The notes under the pieces are model-generated. The model saw only the letters and a program-made list of their open reading frames with translations. It was not told the DNA's origin and did no database searches. The translations under genes were made by a program, and so were the position numbers. 14,872 nucleotides of DNA, taken from positions 1-14,872 of the forward strand of contig JAGBSL010000080.1 of the NCBI GenBank assembly GCA_017631875.1, written 5' to 3'. Within the stretch, counting starts at the first letter, position 1, and the number at the start of each line of letters is the position of its first letter. Source of the DNA: Bacteroidales bacterium (lineage in GTDB: Bacteria; Bacteroidota; Bacteroidia; Bacteroidales; UBA932). This document shows positions 1 to 7,246 of this stretch, piece by piece.

Positions 1-890
1 AGCTTACCCCATGTGATCTTCTCGTTTGGAACTGCTCCGGAGTAAGAACCGTATGAAGTTGTACAGTCTGAGATCTGGCAGAAATAAGCCCAAAGCGGAA
101 CATCTGGCCAAGCGAGGTCCTGAGCCATCATAGGCACAACGCAGATAGGGAAGTCACCTGCTGTACCACCACCGATCTGGAAGAAGCCTACGCCCTGTCC
201 GCCGCAGTTCTCGCGGTACCACTCAGTAAGGAAGATCATTGTCTCGATACCGTTCTTGATCATGTTAGGCTCGAACTCGCCGCTGATACAGTGTGCTGTG
301 TAGATGTTAGCTGTAGTACAGTCCTCCCATGCAGGAACGATGATAGGAATGTTCTTCTCGCATGCTGCAAGCACCCAGCTGTCCTTAGGGTCGATCTCGT
401 AGTACTGCTCGAGAACGCCGCTGCGGAGAAGCTTGTAGATCACTTCCCAAGGGAAGAGTCTCTCGCCTGTAGCCTTCATCTCGTTCCATACGTCGAGAAG
501 GTGGTCCTCAAGGCGGCGGAATGCCTCCTCCTCAGGGATACATGTATCGGTAACACGGTTCATGTGCTTCTCGAGAAGCTCCTTCTCCTGCTCAGGAGTG
601 AGGTCTCTATAGTTTGGAACTCTGTAGTAGTGGTTGTGAGCCACGAGGTTCATGATATCCTCCTCGAGGTTGTTTGCCGAGCATGACACGATCTGGATCT
701 TGTCCTGACGGATCATCTCTGCAAGTGAAAGTCCGAGCTCTGCTGTAGACATAGCTCCAGCCATGGCAAGCATCATCTTGCCGCCCTTGTTCATGTGCTC
801 GTCATATGCCTTTGCAGCGTCAACGAGAGCTGCAGAGTTGAAGTGACGATAGTGATGCGTAATGAACTGTGAAATAGGTCCTTTTTCCAT
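1..890 (-). CDS. Deoxyhypusine-synthase-like protein, C-terminus cut by window edge
   Basis: The translation from ATG at 890 down to base 3 gives 296 residues of a deoxyhypusine synthase (DHS) family protein. Visible landmarks are a Rossmann-type start (MLAMAGAMSTAELG, about 40-53), SCSANNLEED (69-78), IGGGTAGDFPI (239-249) and VPNEKITWGK (287-296). The final lysine, K296, aligns with the catalytic lysine of human DHS (SWGK, K329). The human residue D316, in GSDSGARP, is Tyr here (GSYSGAVP), and the KHH segment after the GGG loop is GDF. Bacteria have no eIF5A, so true hypusine formation is unlikely. Bacterial members have been linked to polyamine synthesis such as homospermidine, by NAD-dependent aminobutyl or aminopropyl transfer; the substrate here is inferred, not shown. 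Gene ends outside the window. It diverges from lysA. Family assignment is firm, function is not. Confidence 0.88.
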   Translation of the reverse strand, partial: MEKGPISQFITHHYRHFNSAALVDAAKAYDEHMNKGGKMMLAMAGAMSTAELGLSLAEMIRQDKIQIVSCSANNLEEDIMNLVAHNHYYRVPNYRDLTPEQEKELLEKHMNRVTDTCIPEEEAFRRLEDHLLDVWNEMKATGERLFPWEVIYKLLRSGVLEQYYEIDPKDSWVLAACEKNIPIIVPAWEDCTTANIYTAHCISGEFEPNMIKNGIETMIFLTEWYRENCGGQGVGFFQIGGGTAGDFPICVVPMMAQDLAWPDVPLWAYFCQISDCTTSYGSYSGAVPNEKITWGK

Positions 891-916
891 TTTCTTATTT
901 TTTAGATGTTAATTTT

Positions 917-954
917 CACGTCATTGCGAGGCCTGAAAGGCCGTGGCAATCTGT
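917..954 (+). repeat. Short palindromic repeat A, copy 1
   Basis: The sequence opens with CACGTCATTGCGAGG and closes with CCGTGGCAATCTGT. It folds as an outer stem ATTGC/GCAAT and an inner stem GGCCT/AGGCC with a GAA loop. A second copy with the same ends and a different inner stem lies at 2288-2323, so the two copies flank lysA. Intergenic placement and stem conservation suggest a dispersed REP-like element. Just downstream, TGTCAACAA occurs twice (952-960, 970-978) and CAGATGTTG (963-971) can pair with CAACAATCTG (973-982), so the whole stretch to 982 is rich in dyads. Confidence 0.8.
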
Positions 955-1003
955 CAACAAAACAGATGTTGTCAACAATCTGCGAAATTACGGATTTTTT
1001 CGC

Positions 1004-1011
1004 TATTTTTG
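1004..1011 (+). promoter_or_regulatory. Candidate lysA -7 box
   Basis: TATTTTTG matches the Bacteroidota -7 consensus TAnnTTTG. No clear TTTG -33 box sits 19-21 bp upstream. A start about 5 bases downstream would give a leader of roughly 57 nt for lysA. Confidence 0.5.
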
Positions 1012-1016
1012 CAATC

Positions 1017-1040
1017 GTTTTCGGGACATTTTCCGAAAAC
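1017..1040 (+). promoter_or_regulatory. Hairpin in the lysA leader
   Basis: GTTTTCGG (1017-1024) and CCGAAAAC (1033-1040) form a perfect 8-bp stem around an 8-nt loop, at the 5' end of the predicted lysA transcript. It is not followed by a U-tract, so it is not an obvious terminator. It is far too small for the known lysine riboswitch. It may stabilise the 5' end or be a protein-binding dyad. Confidence 0.4.
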
Positions 1041-1072
1041 ACGCGACACTTGACAGATCAGAATAAGATAAG

Positions 1073-2278
1073 ATGTTAGATATCAATATAATAGAGCGAT
1101 TAGATAAAATTGCCACACCTTTCTATTACTACGACATGGACCTGTTTCACAAGACAGTGGACTATGCCGCAGAGATGGCTGAAAAGTATGGCATAAAGAT
1201 ACATTATGCAGTTAAGGCCAACGTGGAGCGCAGGCTGCTCGAGTACATCAGCGGCAAGGGTTTCGGTGCTGACTGTGTCAGTGGAAACGAAGTCCTGCAT
1301 GCGCACGAGTGCGGTTTTCCTGGTGACAAGATCGTGTATGCCGGAGTAGGAAAGAGTGACAAGGAAATCTATAACGCGCTGAAGATCGGTATCGAGGCGT
1401 TCAACTGCGAGTCTCTCCAGGAGATTTACGTCATCAATGAGATGGCTCATGTACATGGACTTAAGGCCAATGTTTCGGTCCGCATCAACCCTGACATCGA
1501 CGCACATACCCATAAGTATGTGACGACCGGTCTCTATGAAAACAAGTTCGGTATATCTCAGCACGAGTTCGACAAGCTGATCGACATTCTCAAGAAGAGC
1601 GAGCACATCAACTTCATTGGTCTGCATTTCCATATCGGATCGCAGATCACAAGGGTTGAGGAGGTGTTTGCCCTGGAGTGTCAGAGAGTCAATGACATCG
1701 TGGCGTATTTTGAGAGAAACGGCCTGAAGGTCAACAATATCAACCTTGGAGGTGGTCTCGGGGTGGATTATGATGATCCGGACGAGAACGCGATTCCTGA
1801 TTTCGAAACATGGTTCAGGACAATTTCCGAGAATATCGCCCGCCGCGATGACCAGGCAGTGCATGTGGAGCCGGGACGCTCACTCGTTGCCCAGTGTGCG
1901 ACGCTGATCTCGCGTGTGCTTTTCGTCAAGAGCGGCGAGACCAAGAACTTCCTGATCATGGATGCGGGTATGAACGACCTGATCAGACCTGCACTTTACG
2001 GTGCATACCACAAGATAGAGAATCTGTCTGCGTCGCAGAGGACATTCTACCCGACACATCAGGCATACGACATCGTGGGACCGGTTTGCGAGTCCAGTGA
2101 CGTATGGGGCGCGGGAAGACTTCTGCCACTCAGCGTCCGTGGCGACCTTATGGCAATCCGCAGCACGGGAGCCTACGGCCAGGTTATGGCCAGCCGCTAC
2201 AACATGAAGGATCTCGCTCCTTCAGTATTCAGCGACGACCTTGACTCCGCACCGGCTGTCATCGATTATTTTGAATAA
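1073..2278 (+). CDS. lysA: Diaminopimelate decarboxylase
   Basis: This PLP enzyme removes CO2 from meso-diaminopimelate to give L-lysine, the last step of lysine synthesis, in the cytoplasm. The 401 residues show the fold-type III alanine racemase-like barrel and a C-terminal beta domain. The PLP lysine is K48 in HYAVKAN. Other landmarks are HFHIGSQ (185-191), the phosphate loop GGGLG (226-230), EPGRSL (266-271) and GPVCESSD (336-343), whose cysteine comes from the partner subunit in the dimer active site. Length is usual for the family. The ATG at 1073 is the first in frame after the promoter and gives a standard N-terminus; there is no Shine-Dalgarno. Fold-type III relatives include ornithine, lysine and carboxynorspermidine decarboxylases. 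The GPxCESxD motif favours lysA, though the divergent DHS-like gene makes a polyamine role worth keeping in mind. Confidence 0.88.
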   Translation: MLDINIIERLDKIATPFYYYDMDLFHKTVDYAAEMAEKYGIKIHYAVKANVERRLLEYISGKGFGADCVSGNEVLHAHECGFPGDKIVYAGVGKSDKEIYNALKIGIEAFNCESLQEIYVINEMAHVHGLKANVSVRINPDIDAHTHKYVTTGLYENKFGISQHEFDKLIDILKKSEHINFIGLHFHIGSQITRVEEVFALECQRVNDIVAYFERNGLKVNNINLGGGLGVDYDDPDENAIPDFETWFRTISENIARRDDQAVHVEPGRSLVAQCATLISRVLFVKSGETKNFLIMDAGMNDLIRPALYGAYHKIENLSASQRTFYPTHQAYDIVGPVCESSDVWGAGRLLPLSVRGDLMAIRSTGAYGQVMASRYNMKDLAPSVFSDDLDSAPAVIDYFE

Positions 2279-2287
2279 TAAGGTCTA

Positions 2288-2323
2288 CACGTCATTGCGA
2301 GGGCTCTGCCCGTGGCAATCTGT
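2288..2323 (+). repeat. Short palindromic repeat A, copy 2
   Basis: Starts CACGTCATTGCGAGG and ends CCGTGGCAATCTGT, like the copy at 917-954. The outer stem ATTGC/GCAAT is identical, while the inner stem is GGGC/GCCC with a TCT loop instead of GGCCT/AGGCC with GAA. It occupies most of the 71-bp gap between lysA and ffh and is in the same orientation as copy 1. No U-tract follows it. Confidence 0.8.
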
Positions 2324-2349
2324 AAGAAGAAAAGTAAAAGTATATATAT

Positions 2350-3684
2350 ATGTTCGAGAATTTAAGTGAAAGACTTGAGAGGTCGTTCAAGATCCTCAAA
2401 GGTGAAGGAAAAATTACCGAGGTGAACATCTCGGAGGCGATGAAGGATATCCGCCGCGCCCTGCTGGACGCCGACGTGAGCTACAAGATCGCCAAGCAGT
2501 TCTGCGACGACGTAAAGAAGAAGGCGATCGGTCAGAATGTGCTTACAGCAGTGAAGCCGCAGCAGATGATCGTGAAGATCGTTCATGACGAGCTTGCAGC
2601 CCTGATGGGAAGCGAATCATCAGATATAAATCTGAAAGGTTCTCCAGCTATCGTGCTCGTTGCCGGTCTTAACGGTTCCGGTAAGACAACATTCTCCGGA
2701 AAGCTCGCTCTCCACGTAAAGAGCAAGCGCGGAATGAGGGTTCTCCTCGCAGCCTGCGACTACTTCCGTCCAGCGGCTATCGACCAGCTGAAGGTGCTCG
2801 GAGAGCAGATCGGAGTGGATGTTTACTCTGAGGAAGGCGTTAAGGATCCTATCCAGATCGCACAGAATGCAATCAAGAAGGCAAAGAACGAGGGATATTC
2901 AGTAGTTATCGTCGATACAGCCGGACGTCTCGCTGTAGACCAGGAGCTCATGGACGAGATCTCTGCACTCCACAAGGCGGTGCAGCCGACAGAGACTCTC
3001 TTCGTTGTGGATGCCATGACCGGTCAGGATGCAGTAGAGACTGCTAAGGCATTCAACGACAGACTCGACTTCGACGGAGTTGTACTCACCAAGATGGATG
3101 GTGACACCCGCGGTGGTGCTGCCCTCTCTATCAAGGCAGTGGTAGGCAAGCCTATCAAGTTCGTCAGCACAGGCGAGAAGATGGAGGCCCTGGACGTATT
3201 CCACCCTGCACGTATCGCAGACCGTATCCTCGGCATGGGAGACGTCGTTTCCCTCGTGGAGAAGGCTCAGGAGCAGTTCGACGAGGCTCAGGCACGTGAG
3301 CTCAAAAAGAAGCTCGCAAAGGATCAGTTCACTCTCTGGGACTTCTACCAGCAGATTCAGCAGATCAAGAAGATGGGTAACATCAAGGATCTCGCTTCAA
3401 TGATCCCTGGAGTAGGTAAGGCGATCAAGGACATCGACATGGACAATGACTCGTTCAAGGGTATTGAGGCTATCATCCTCTCAATGACCCCATACGAGCG
3501 TGAGCATCCTGAGTGCCTCAACGGAAGCCGCAGAAAGAGAATCGCGGACGGTTCCGGCACATCACTCCCTGAGGTAAACAAGCTTCTCAAGCAGTTCGAG
3601 GGAACGCGCAAGATGATGAAGACAGTCATGGGCGCCGGCCCGATGGGCATGATGGGACGCCACGGCGGTAAGAAGCGCAAATAA
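2350..3684 (+). CDS. ffh: Signal recognition particle protein Ffh (SRP54)
   Basis: This is the GTPase that, with SRP RNA, binds signal sequences emerging from the ribosome and delivers the complex to FtsY at the inner membrane. The 444 residues contain the helical N domain (about 1-95), the G domain with P-loop GLNGSGKTT (106-114), DTAGR (189-193) and TKMDGD (247-252), and a methionine-rich M domain. The M domain carries the SRP RNA-binding motif around GSRRKRIADGSG (392-403) and ends in a Met/Gly stretch and a basic KKRK tail. Length is normal. The ATG at 2350 follows an AT-rich TATATATAT run with no Shine-Dalgarno. It lies 71 bp after lysA with no terminator or clear promoter between, so the two may be cotranscribed. 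A strong terminator follows. Confidence 0.98.
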   Translation: MFENLSERLERSFKILKGEGKITEVNISEAMKDIRRALLDADVSYKIAKQFCDDVKKKAIGQNVLTAVKPQQMIVKIVHDELAALMGSESSDINLKGSPAIVLVAGLNGSGKTTFSGKLALHVKSKRGMRVLLAACDYFRPAAIDQLKVLGEQIGVDVYSEEGVKDPIQIAQNAIKKAKNEGYSVVIVDTAGRLAVDQELMDEISALHKAVQPTETLFVVDAMTGQDAVETAKAFNDRLDFDGVVLTKMDGDTRGGAALSIKAVVGKPIKFVSTGEKMEALDVFHPARIADRILGMGDVVSLVEKAQEQFDEAQARELKKKLAKDQFTLWDFYQQIQQIKKMGNIKDLASMIPGVGKAIKDIDMDNDSFKGIEAIILSMTPYEREHPECLNGSRRKRIADGSGTSLPEVNKLLKQFEGTRKMMKTVMGAGPMGMMGRHGGKKRK

Positions 3685-3711
3685 TTCGAGGATTTTTTGA
3701 AATCGTGATAT

Positions 3712-3747
3712 ACGAGGGATAGATGGTATGTCTGTCCCTCGTTTTTT
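3712..3747 (+). terminator. Rho-independent terminator after ffh
   Basis: ACGAGGGATAGA (3712-3723) pairs with TCTGTCCCTCGT (3731-3742), 12 bp with one G-U pair and a 7-nt loop, followed by a run of T to 3747. The T-run overlaps the stop codon of the convergent trkH gene. The minus-strand reading lacks a U-tract, so it should act mainly on ffh. Confidence 0.9.
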
Positions 3748-5197
3748 AGGATTTTCTATTGAAGATGAGTGAAATGGCCACGAGGATAGGGAAGATTTCG
3801 AGTCGGCCCAGGAACATGTCCATCGTGTAGATGAACTTTGCGACCTCAGGCTGCGAGCCGTAGCTGCCCATGGTGCCGAGCGAGCCGAGTCCCGGACCGA
3901 CGTTTCCAAGCGATGCCAGAGTGCCGGAGAATGCCTCGGCTATATCCACGCCGCACAGCAGTACAGCTACAAAGGACAGGAAAATCACTATTATATACAG
4001 GACGATGAACAGGAAGATCGATGATACGGTGTCTTCCGCTACGCATGCGTCTCCAACCCTTGTCCTGAACACCGCCGATGGGGAGAGCCTCTTGCGGAAG
4101 TCTCCCATGATAGCTTTGATGGATATATACATTCTGTCAGCCTTGATACCTCCTGTTGTCGAGCCGGAGCATCCGCAGTGGAAGCCGGCGAAAAGAAGGA
4201 TCGCATTGGCCATGATAGGCCAGAAGGCATTATCCGCCTGACCGAATCCCGTGGTGGATATGAAGCTGATGACCTGGAACGAGCCGCTCATCAAGGCTTC
4301 CGGGAATCTCAGTCCTCCCTGAATCGTCAGGGATAATGTCGCAAGGGCGGAAAGAACCAGAATGACCATGAGGTAGTATCTGGTGATAGGGTGTCTGAGC
4401 GGTTTGAATGACCTTGTGGCGATGCTGGCGTATATGACTCCGAAATGCATGGATGCAAGGGTCATGAATACCATGATGATTATGTTTATCGCATTGGAGT
4501 CATAGAACATGATAGATGTGTTCTTCGTGCTGAATCCTCCTGTAGCGATCGTGCTGAATGCGTGGTTGATGGCGTCAAACGGGGTCATTCCCGCTGCCCA
4601 GAGACAGAGGAATTCTGCTATGGTGAGGCCTATGTATGTGAATGTTATGACCCTGACCGTCTTGCCTGACTTATATCGGTAGCCTTCCTTGGCAATTGAT
4701 GAAAGCTCCAGGTGTGACAGCTTGAACTTGAACGTGCTGGTGTCCGGAAGGATCAGCAGCAGGAATACGACGACACCCAGTCCTCCGATGTAATGGGTCG
4801 ATGAACGCCACATCAGCAGGCTCTTGGGAAGCGCTTCGATGTCTGTCAGGATGGTCGATCCAGTGGTCGTGTAGCCGGAAACGCTTTCGAACCATGCGTT
4901 CATCAGGGTGAATTCTCCTCCCCAGAGAACATATGGAAGCATGCCGAATATGAATGACAGCAGCCATGAAAAGACTATGGTGACAAATCCCTCCTGGGTC
5001 GTCTCCTGCTGGGCATTTTTTACGAAGATCAATGGGAAGGAACCGGCTATGCTGGTGATGAGGAAGCTGATAAGCAGGGGAGTGAATCCTGAGTCGAAGC
5101 CATATGCGGCCGATACTCCCAGTGATAGGAGCATGAACAATGCGTTGACTTGCAATGCCTTGCCGATGTCAAGCGATATGGCTTTAACGTTCATCAT
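3746..5197 (-). CDS. trkH: Trk-type potassium uptake membrane subunit
   Basis: TrkH is the ion-conducting inner-membrane subunit of a Trk/Ktr K+ uptake system. The 483 residues are mostly hydrophobic, with four pore repeats. The selectivity-filter segments are TTTGST (110-115), ATGGFST (218-224), STTGFGQ (314-320) and GNVGPGLG (431-438). The conserved FHCGCSGSTTGGIKADR segment (339-355) and GRLEIFP (464-470) are also family hallmarks. TrkH normally needs the cytoplasmic regulator TrkA; no trkA gene is in this window. The start is the first of two consecutive ATG codons, 3 bp after the stop of the upstream LuxR-type regulator gene, so translation is probably coupled. Its stop codon lies in the T-tract of the ffh terminator. 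Confidence 0.95.
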   Translation of the reverse strand: MMNVKAISLDIGKALQVNALFMLLSLGVSAAYGFDSGFTPLLISFLITSIAGSFPLIFVKNAQQETTQEGFVTIVFSWLLSFIFGMLPYVLWGGEFTLMNAWFESVSGYTTTGSTILTDIEALPKSLLMWRSSTHYIGGLGVVVFLLLILPDTSTFKFKLSHLELSSIAKEGYRYKSGKTVRVITFTYIGLTIAEFLCLWAAGMTPFDAINHAFSTIATGGFSTKNTSIMFYDSNAINIIIMVFMTLASMHFGVIYASIATRSFKPLRHPITRYYLMVILVLSALATLSLTIQGGLRFPEALMSGSFQVISFISTTGFGQADNAFWPIMANAILLFAGFHCGCSGSTTGGIKADRMYISIKAIMGDFRKRLSPSAVFRTRVGDACVAEDTVSSIFLFIVLYIIVIFLSFVAVLLCGVDIAEAFSGTLASLGNVGPGLGSLGTMGSYGSQPEVAKFIYTMDMFLGRLEIFPILVAISLIFNRKS

Positions 5198-5200
5198 ATT

Positions 5201-5785
5201 CTATATGTCGCTTATGTCGATCAGGCCGGAGAGGACAGCGTAAACTGTCAGTTTGCCTATTGATCTGGTCTGGAGCTTATCGCATATGTTGTTCCTGTGG
5301 AATATCGCTGTCGGAACTGAAATCTTCAATCTCTCGGCTATCTCTTTGTTGATCAGTCCTTTGACTATAAGTACGAGCACCTCTTTCTCTCGATCAGACA
5401 GCCTGTCGGCAATCCTTCTCTTGCGTGCTGTCTCGTCTGTCATATACCATCTGCGTTCAAGCTCCGATTCCATTAGCCTGTCTCTGAGCTCCTTCTCGCT
5501 GACGGTGCAGTCAAGCAATCTGAATCCAGCCTTCTCAATAGCTTCATTGCTGCCTTCGGCCAGCACGGTTGTCTGGTCTTTCAGGGTCTCGAACTCATCG
5601 GCGTTGCTGAACAGCATTTCTGTGCTCACGAAGAAATGCACGAAATGTCTGTTGGAGTCCCTGATCATCTCCTCCATTGTCTTGTATATGTGGATTTCCA
5701 CATGGTCATAGATCTCCCAAAGCATGCCGCGCAGCGACGTGCTGGTCAAAGTATTCCTATCTATGATTGCAAAACACGGGTTCAT
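5201..5785 (-). CDS. LuxR-type HTH regulator with degenerate receiver
   Basis: The C-terminal part of this 194-residue protein is a LuxR/GerE DNA-binding domain: LSDREKEVL (129-137) is the usual opening, and the helix-turn-helix runs through NKEIAERLKISVPTA (146-160) to CDKL (168-171). The N-terminal 100 or so residues resemble a response-regulator receiver (FAIIDRNTLTSTSLRGML, like the usual 'vaivDD...lr..L' start). The region where the phosphorylated Asp should sit reads HFFVSTEML, so phosphorylation is unlikely. Such pseudo-receivers usually respond to a ligand or partner protein. The gene lies directly upstream of trkH with a 3-bp gap, suggesting it regulates or is regulated with K+ uptake. 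The target is unknown. It has little or no 5' leader (see the promoter upstream). Confidence 0.85.
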   Translation of the reverse strand: MNPCFAIIDRNTLTSTSLRGMLWEIYDHVEIHIYKTMEEMIRDSNRHFVHFFVSTEMLFSNADEFETLKDQTTVLAEGSNEAIEKAGFRLLDCTVSEKELRDRLMESELERRWYMTDETARKRRIADRLSDREKEVLVLIVKGLINKEIAERLKISVPTAIFHRNNICDKLQTRSIGKLTVYAVLSGLIDISDI

Positions 5786-5792
5786 ATCTTCG

Positions 5793-5800
5793 CAAATATA
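5793..5800 (-). promoter_or_regulatory. Candidate -7 box of the LuxR-type gene
   Basis: Read on the minus strand this is TATATTTG, a full match to TAnnTTTG. Only 7 bases separate it from the ATG at 5785, so transcription would start 1-3 nt before the start codon, which implies a near-leaderless mRNA. Between this box and the opposite one at 5822 lies TGATT-CTA-AATCA (5802-5814), a small perfect dyad that could be an operator. Confidence 0.55.
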
Positions 5801-5821
5801 ATGATTCTAAATCAAATTCAC

Positions 5822-5829
5822 TATCTTTG
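5822..5829 (+). promoter_or_regulatory. Candidate -7 box upstream of fprA
   Basis: TATCTTTG matches TAnnTTTG and faces away from the box at 5793-5800. No TTTG -33 box is evident. A start near 5834 would give fprA a leader of about 120 nt that contains palindromic repeat B. Confidence 0.5.
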
Positions 5830-5893
5830 TATGATTTTAGAAAAGGCCAAAAAGCTCGAAGAATTTTTGGCCCGGCCCGGGTAGGGCCGAAGT

Positions 5894-5934
5894 TCCCCCT
5901 GAAAGGGGGATGTCACGTAGTGACAGGGGGTTAA
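5894..5934 (-). repeat. Palindromic repeat B, copy 1
   Basis: On the minus strand the order is TTAACCCCC, a hairpin TGTCAC-TAC-GTGACA (5911-5925) and a hairpin TCCCCCT-TTC-AGGGGGA (5894-5910). A GC-rich stretch with GGCCC (5869-5873) and GGGCC (5884-5888) lies next to it. The copy at 8298-8348 has the same order of parts with different stem bases. It lies in the predicted 5' leader of fprA. Confidence 0.75.
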
Positions 5935-5952
5935 GATAATATTAAATACAAC

Positions 5953-7131
5953 ATGGAAAAAATAAGCAACAGAATCTATTCAGTAGGAGTTAACGACCAG
6001 GACAAGGTCCTTTTCGAAGGCCTATGGCCGATTCCTTACGGTGTAAGTTATAATTCATATCTCGTCGTTGACGAGAAGGTTGCCCTCATCGACACTGTAG
6101 AGTGCGGTTTCGAGGAAGAGTATCTTGCAAACATCGATGAGGTGCTCGGTGGCAGGAAGATCGATTATCTTGTGGTGAACCACATGGAGCCGGACCACTC
6201 GTCGCTGATCGCGTACATGCTCGAGAAACATCCTGAGCTCCAGATCATTGCAAACGCAAAGACAGTCCCTATGCTCAAGGGCTATTACAAGACTCCGGAG
6301 GACAAAATCAAGGTTGTTGCAGAAGGCGAGTCAGTGAGCCTTGGCTCATGCTCTCTCAGTTTCCACATGATCCCTATGGTGCATTGGCCTGAGACTATGG
6401 TGACATGGCTCGCAGAGGAGGGGACCCTCTTCTCGGGAGATGCATTCGGTACATTCGGCGCCGTCAACGGCGGAATCGTTGATGCGGAAGGAACATTCGA
6501 GGAGTATCGCGACGAGATGATCAGATACTACTCAAACATTGTAGGAAAGTATGGCGTTCCAGTCCAGCAGGCCCTCAAGAAGCTCGGCGGACTTGAAATC
6601 AAGAGGGTTTGCAGCACACATGGACCGGTATGGGAGACCAACATCGCGCAGGTAGTTGCCCTTTATGACAGGATGAGTCGTTATGATGTCGACAGGGGAG
6701 TGTGTATCGTATATGGTTCCATGTACGGAAACACTGCAGCTGCGGCCGATGCTCTTGCAATGGAGCTCGAGGCTCGCGGCATACCTTACGCCATCCATGA
6801 CCTTGCAGGTAACAATGCAGGAGAACTCGGAGTGTCAGGCGCAATCAGAGACGCCTTCAAGTATGACACTATCGTGGCAGGTTCCCCTACATATAATAAC
6901 GGCATCTTCCCTCCAGTGGAGACCTTCATGAGAGCATTGAAGGCGCGCCAGGTGAAGGGAAGACGATTCTATGCGTTCGGCTCATACACATGGGCAGGAG
7001 CCAGCGTGAAGCAGCTCAATGCCCTCGCCGAGGAGATGGGCTTTGAGGTACTGGGAGACGGCATGTCATTCCCGCAGGCATATACCAGCGAGAAATGCAA
7101 CATCGCAGCCGTCGCTGACCTGCTGATGTAG
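5953..7131 (+). CDS. fprA: Flavodiiron protein (oxygen/nitric oxide reductase)
   Basis: Flavodiiron proteins reduce O2 to water and/or NO to N2O in the cytoplasm and protect anaerobes. The 392 residues have two domains. The N-terminal metallo-beta-lactamase-like domain carries all di-iron ligands: H77-x-E79-x-D81 in HMEPDHSS, H144 in MVHWPETM, D163 in SGDAFG and H223 in STHGPVW. The C-terminal flavodoxin domain (from about 248) has the FMN phosphate loop YGSMYGNTAAAA (254-265) and SPTYNNGIFP (311-320). Length is standard, with no fused rubredoxin or flavin reductase, so electrons must come from a separate rubredoxin or similar donor not seen here. The ATG at 5953 gives the typical short N-terminus; there is no Shine-Dalgarno. 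The O2-versus-NO preference cannot be read from sequence. Confidence 0.95.
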   Translation: MEKISNRIYSVGVNDQDKVLFEGLWPIPYGVSYNSYLVVDEKVALIDTVECGFEEEYLANIDEVLGGRKIDYLVVNHMEPDHSSLIAYMLEKHPELQIIANAKTVPMLKGYYKTPEDKIKVVAEGESVSLGSCSLSFHMIPMVHWPETMVTWLAEEGTLFSGDAFGTFGAVNGGIVDAEGTFEEYRDEMIRYYSNIVGKYGVPVQQALKKLGGLEIKRVCSTHGPVWETNIAQVVALYDRMSRYDVDRGVCIVYGSMYGNTAAAADALAMELEARGIPYAIHDLAGNNAGELGVSGAIRDAFKYDTIVAGSPTYNNGIFPPVETFMRALKARQVKGRRFYAFGSYTWAGASVKQLNALAEEMGFEVLGDGMSFPQAYTSEKCNIAAVADLLM

Positions 7132-7177
7132 TAGAAATATAGTCGCTGATGAAGACATCGTCCACAGTTTTATAGTA

Positions 7178-7223
7178 AAAGCGTGGCAGATACCCACCTC
7201 GAAGGCTGGATCTGCCACGCTTT
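7178..7223. terminator. Bidirectional terminator between convergent genes
   Basis: AAAGCGTGGCAGAT (7178-7191) and ATCTGCCACGCTTT (7210-7223) form a perfect 14-bp stem with an 18-nt loop. The loop can pair a little further (CCA/TGG). T-rich sequence follows in both readings: TTTCGCTATGTTTTCG on plus, TTTTACTATAAAA on minus. It sits midway between the ends of fprA and the ketopantoate-reductase-family gene and should serve both. Confidence 0.9.
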
Positions 7224-7246
7224 CGCTATGTTTTCGTGGAAGGTGT

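Noticed and set aside
291..686. Plus-strand open frame of 131 codons
   Set aside because: It is antisense to the DHS-like gene, whose translation is clearly conserved.
1012..1072. Lysine riboswitch before lysA
   Set aside because: The leader is only about 57 nt with one small hairpin, much shorter than the known lysine riboswitch.
1100..1864. Minus-strand open frame of 254 codons
   Set aside because: It is antisense to lysA, arising from codon bias in a conserved gene.
5831..5884. 17-codon frame MILEKAKKLEEFLARPG before fprA
   Set aside because: It looks like a plausible helix start, but its ATG lies 1 base after the -7 box, upstream of the expected transcript start, and it runs into GC-rich repeat DNA. 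It may be a relic of a gene cut by the repeat, which cannot be shown.
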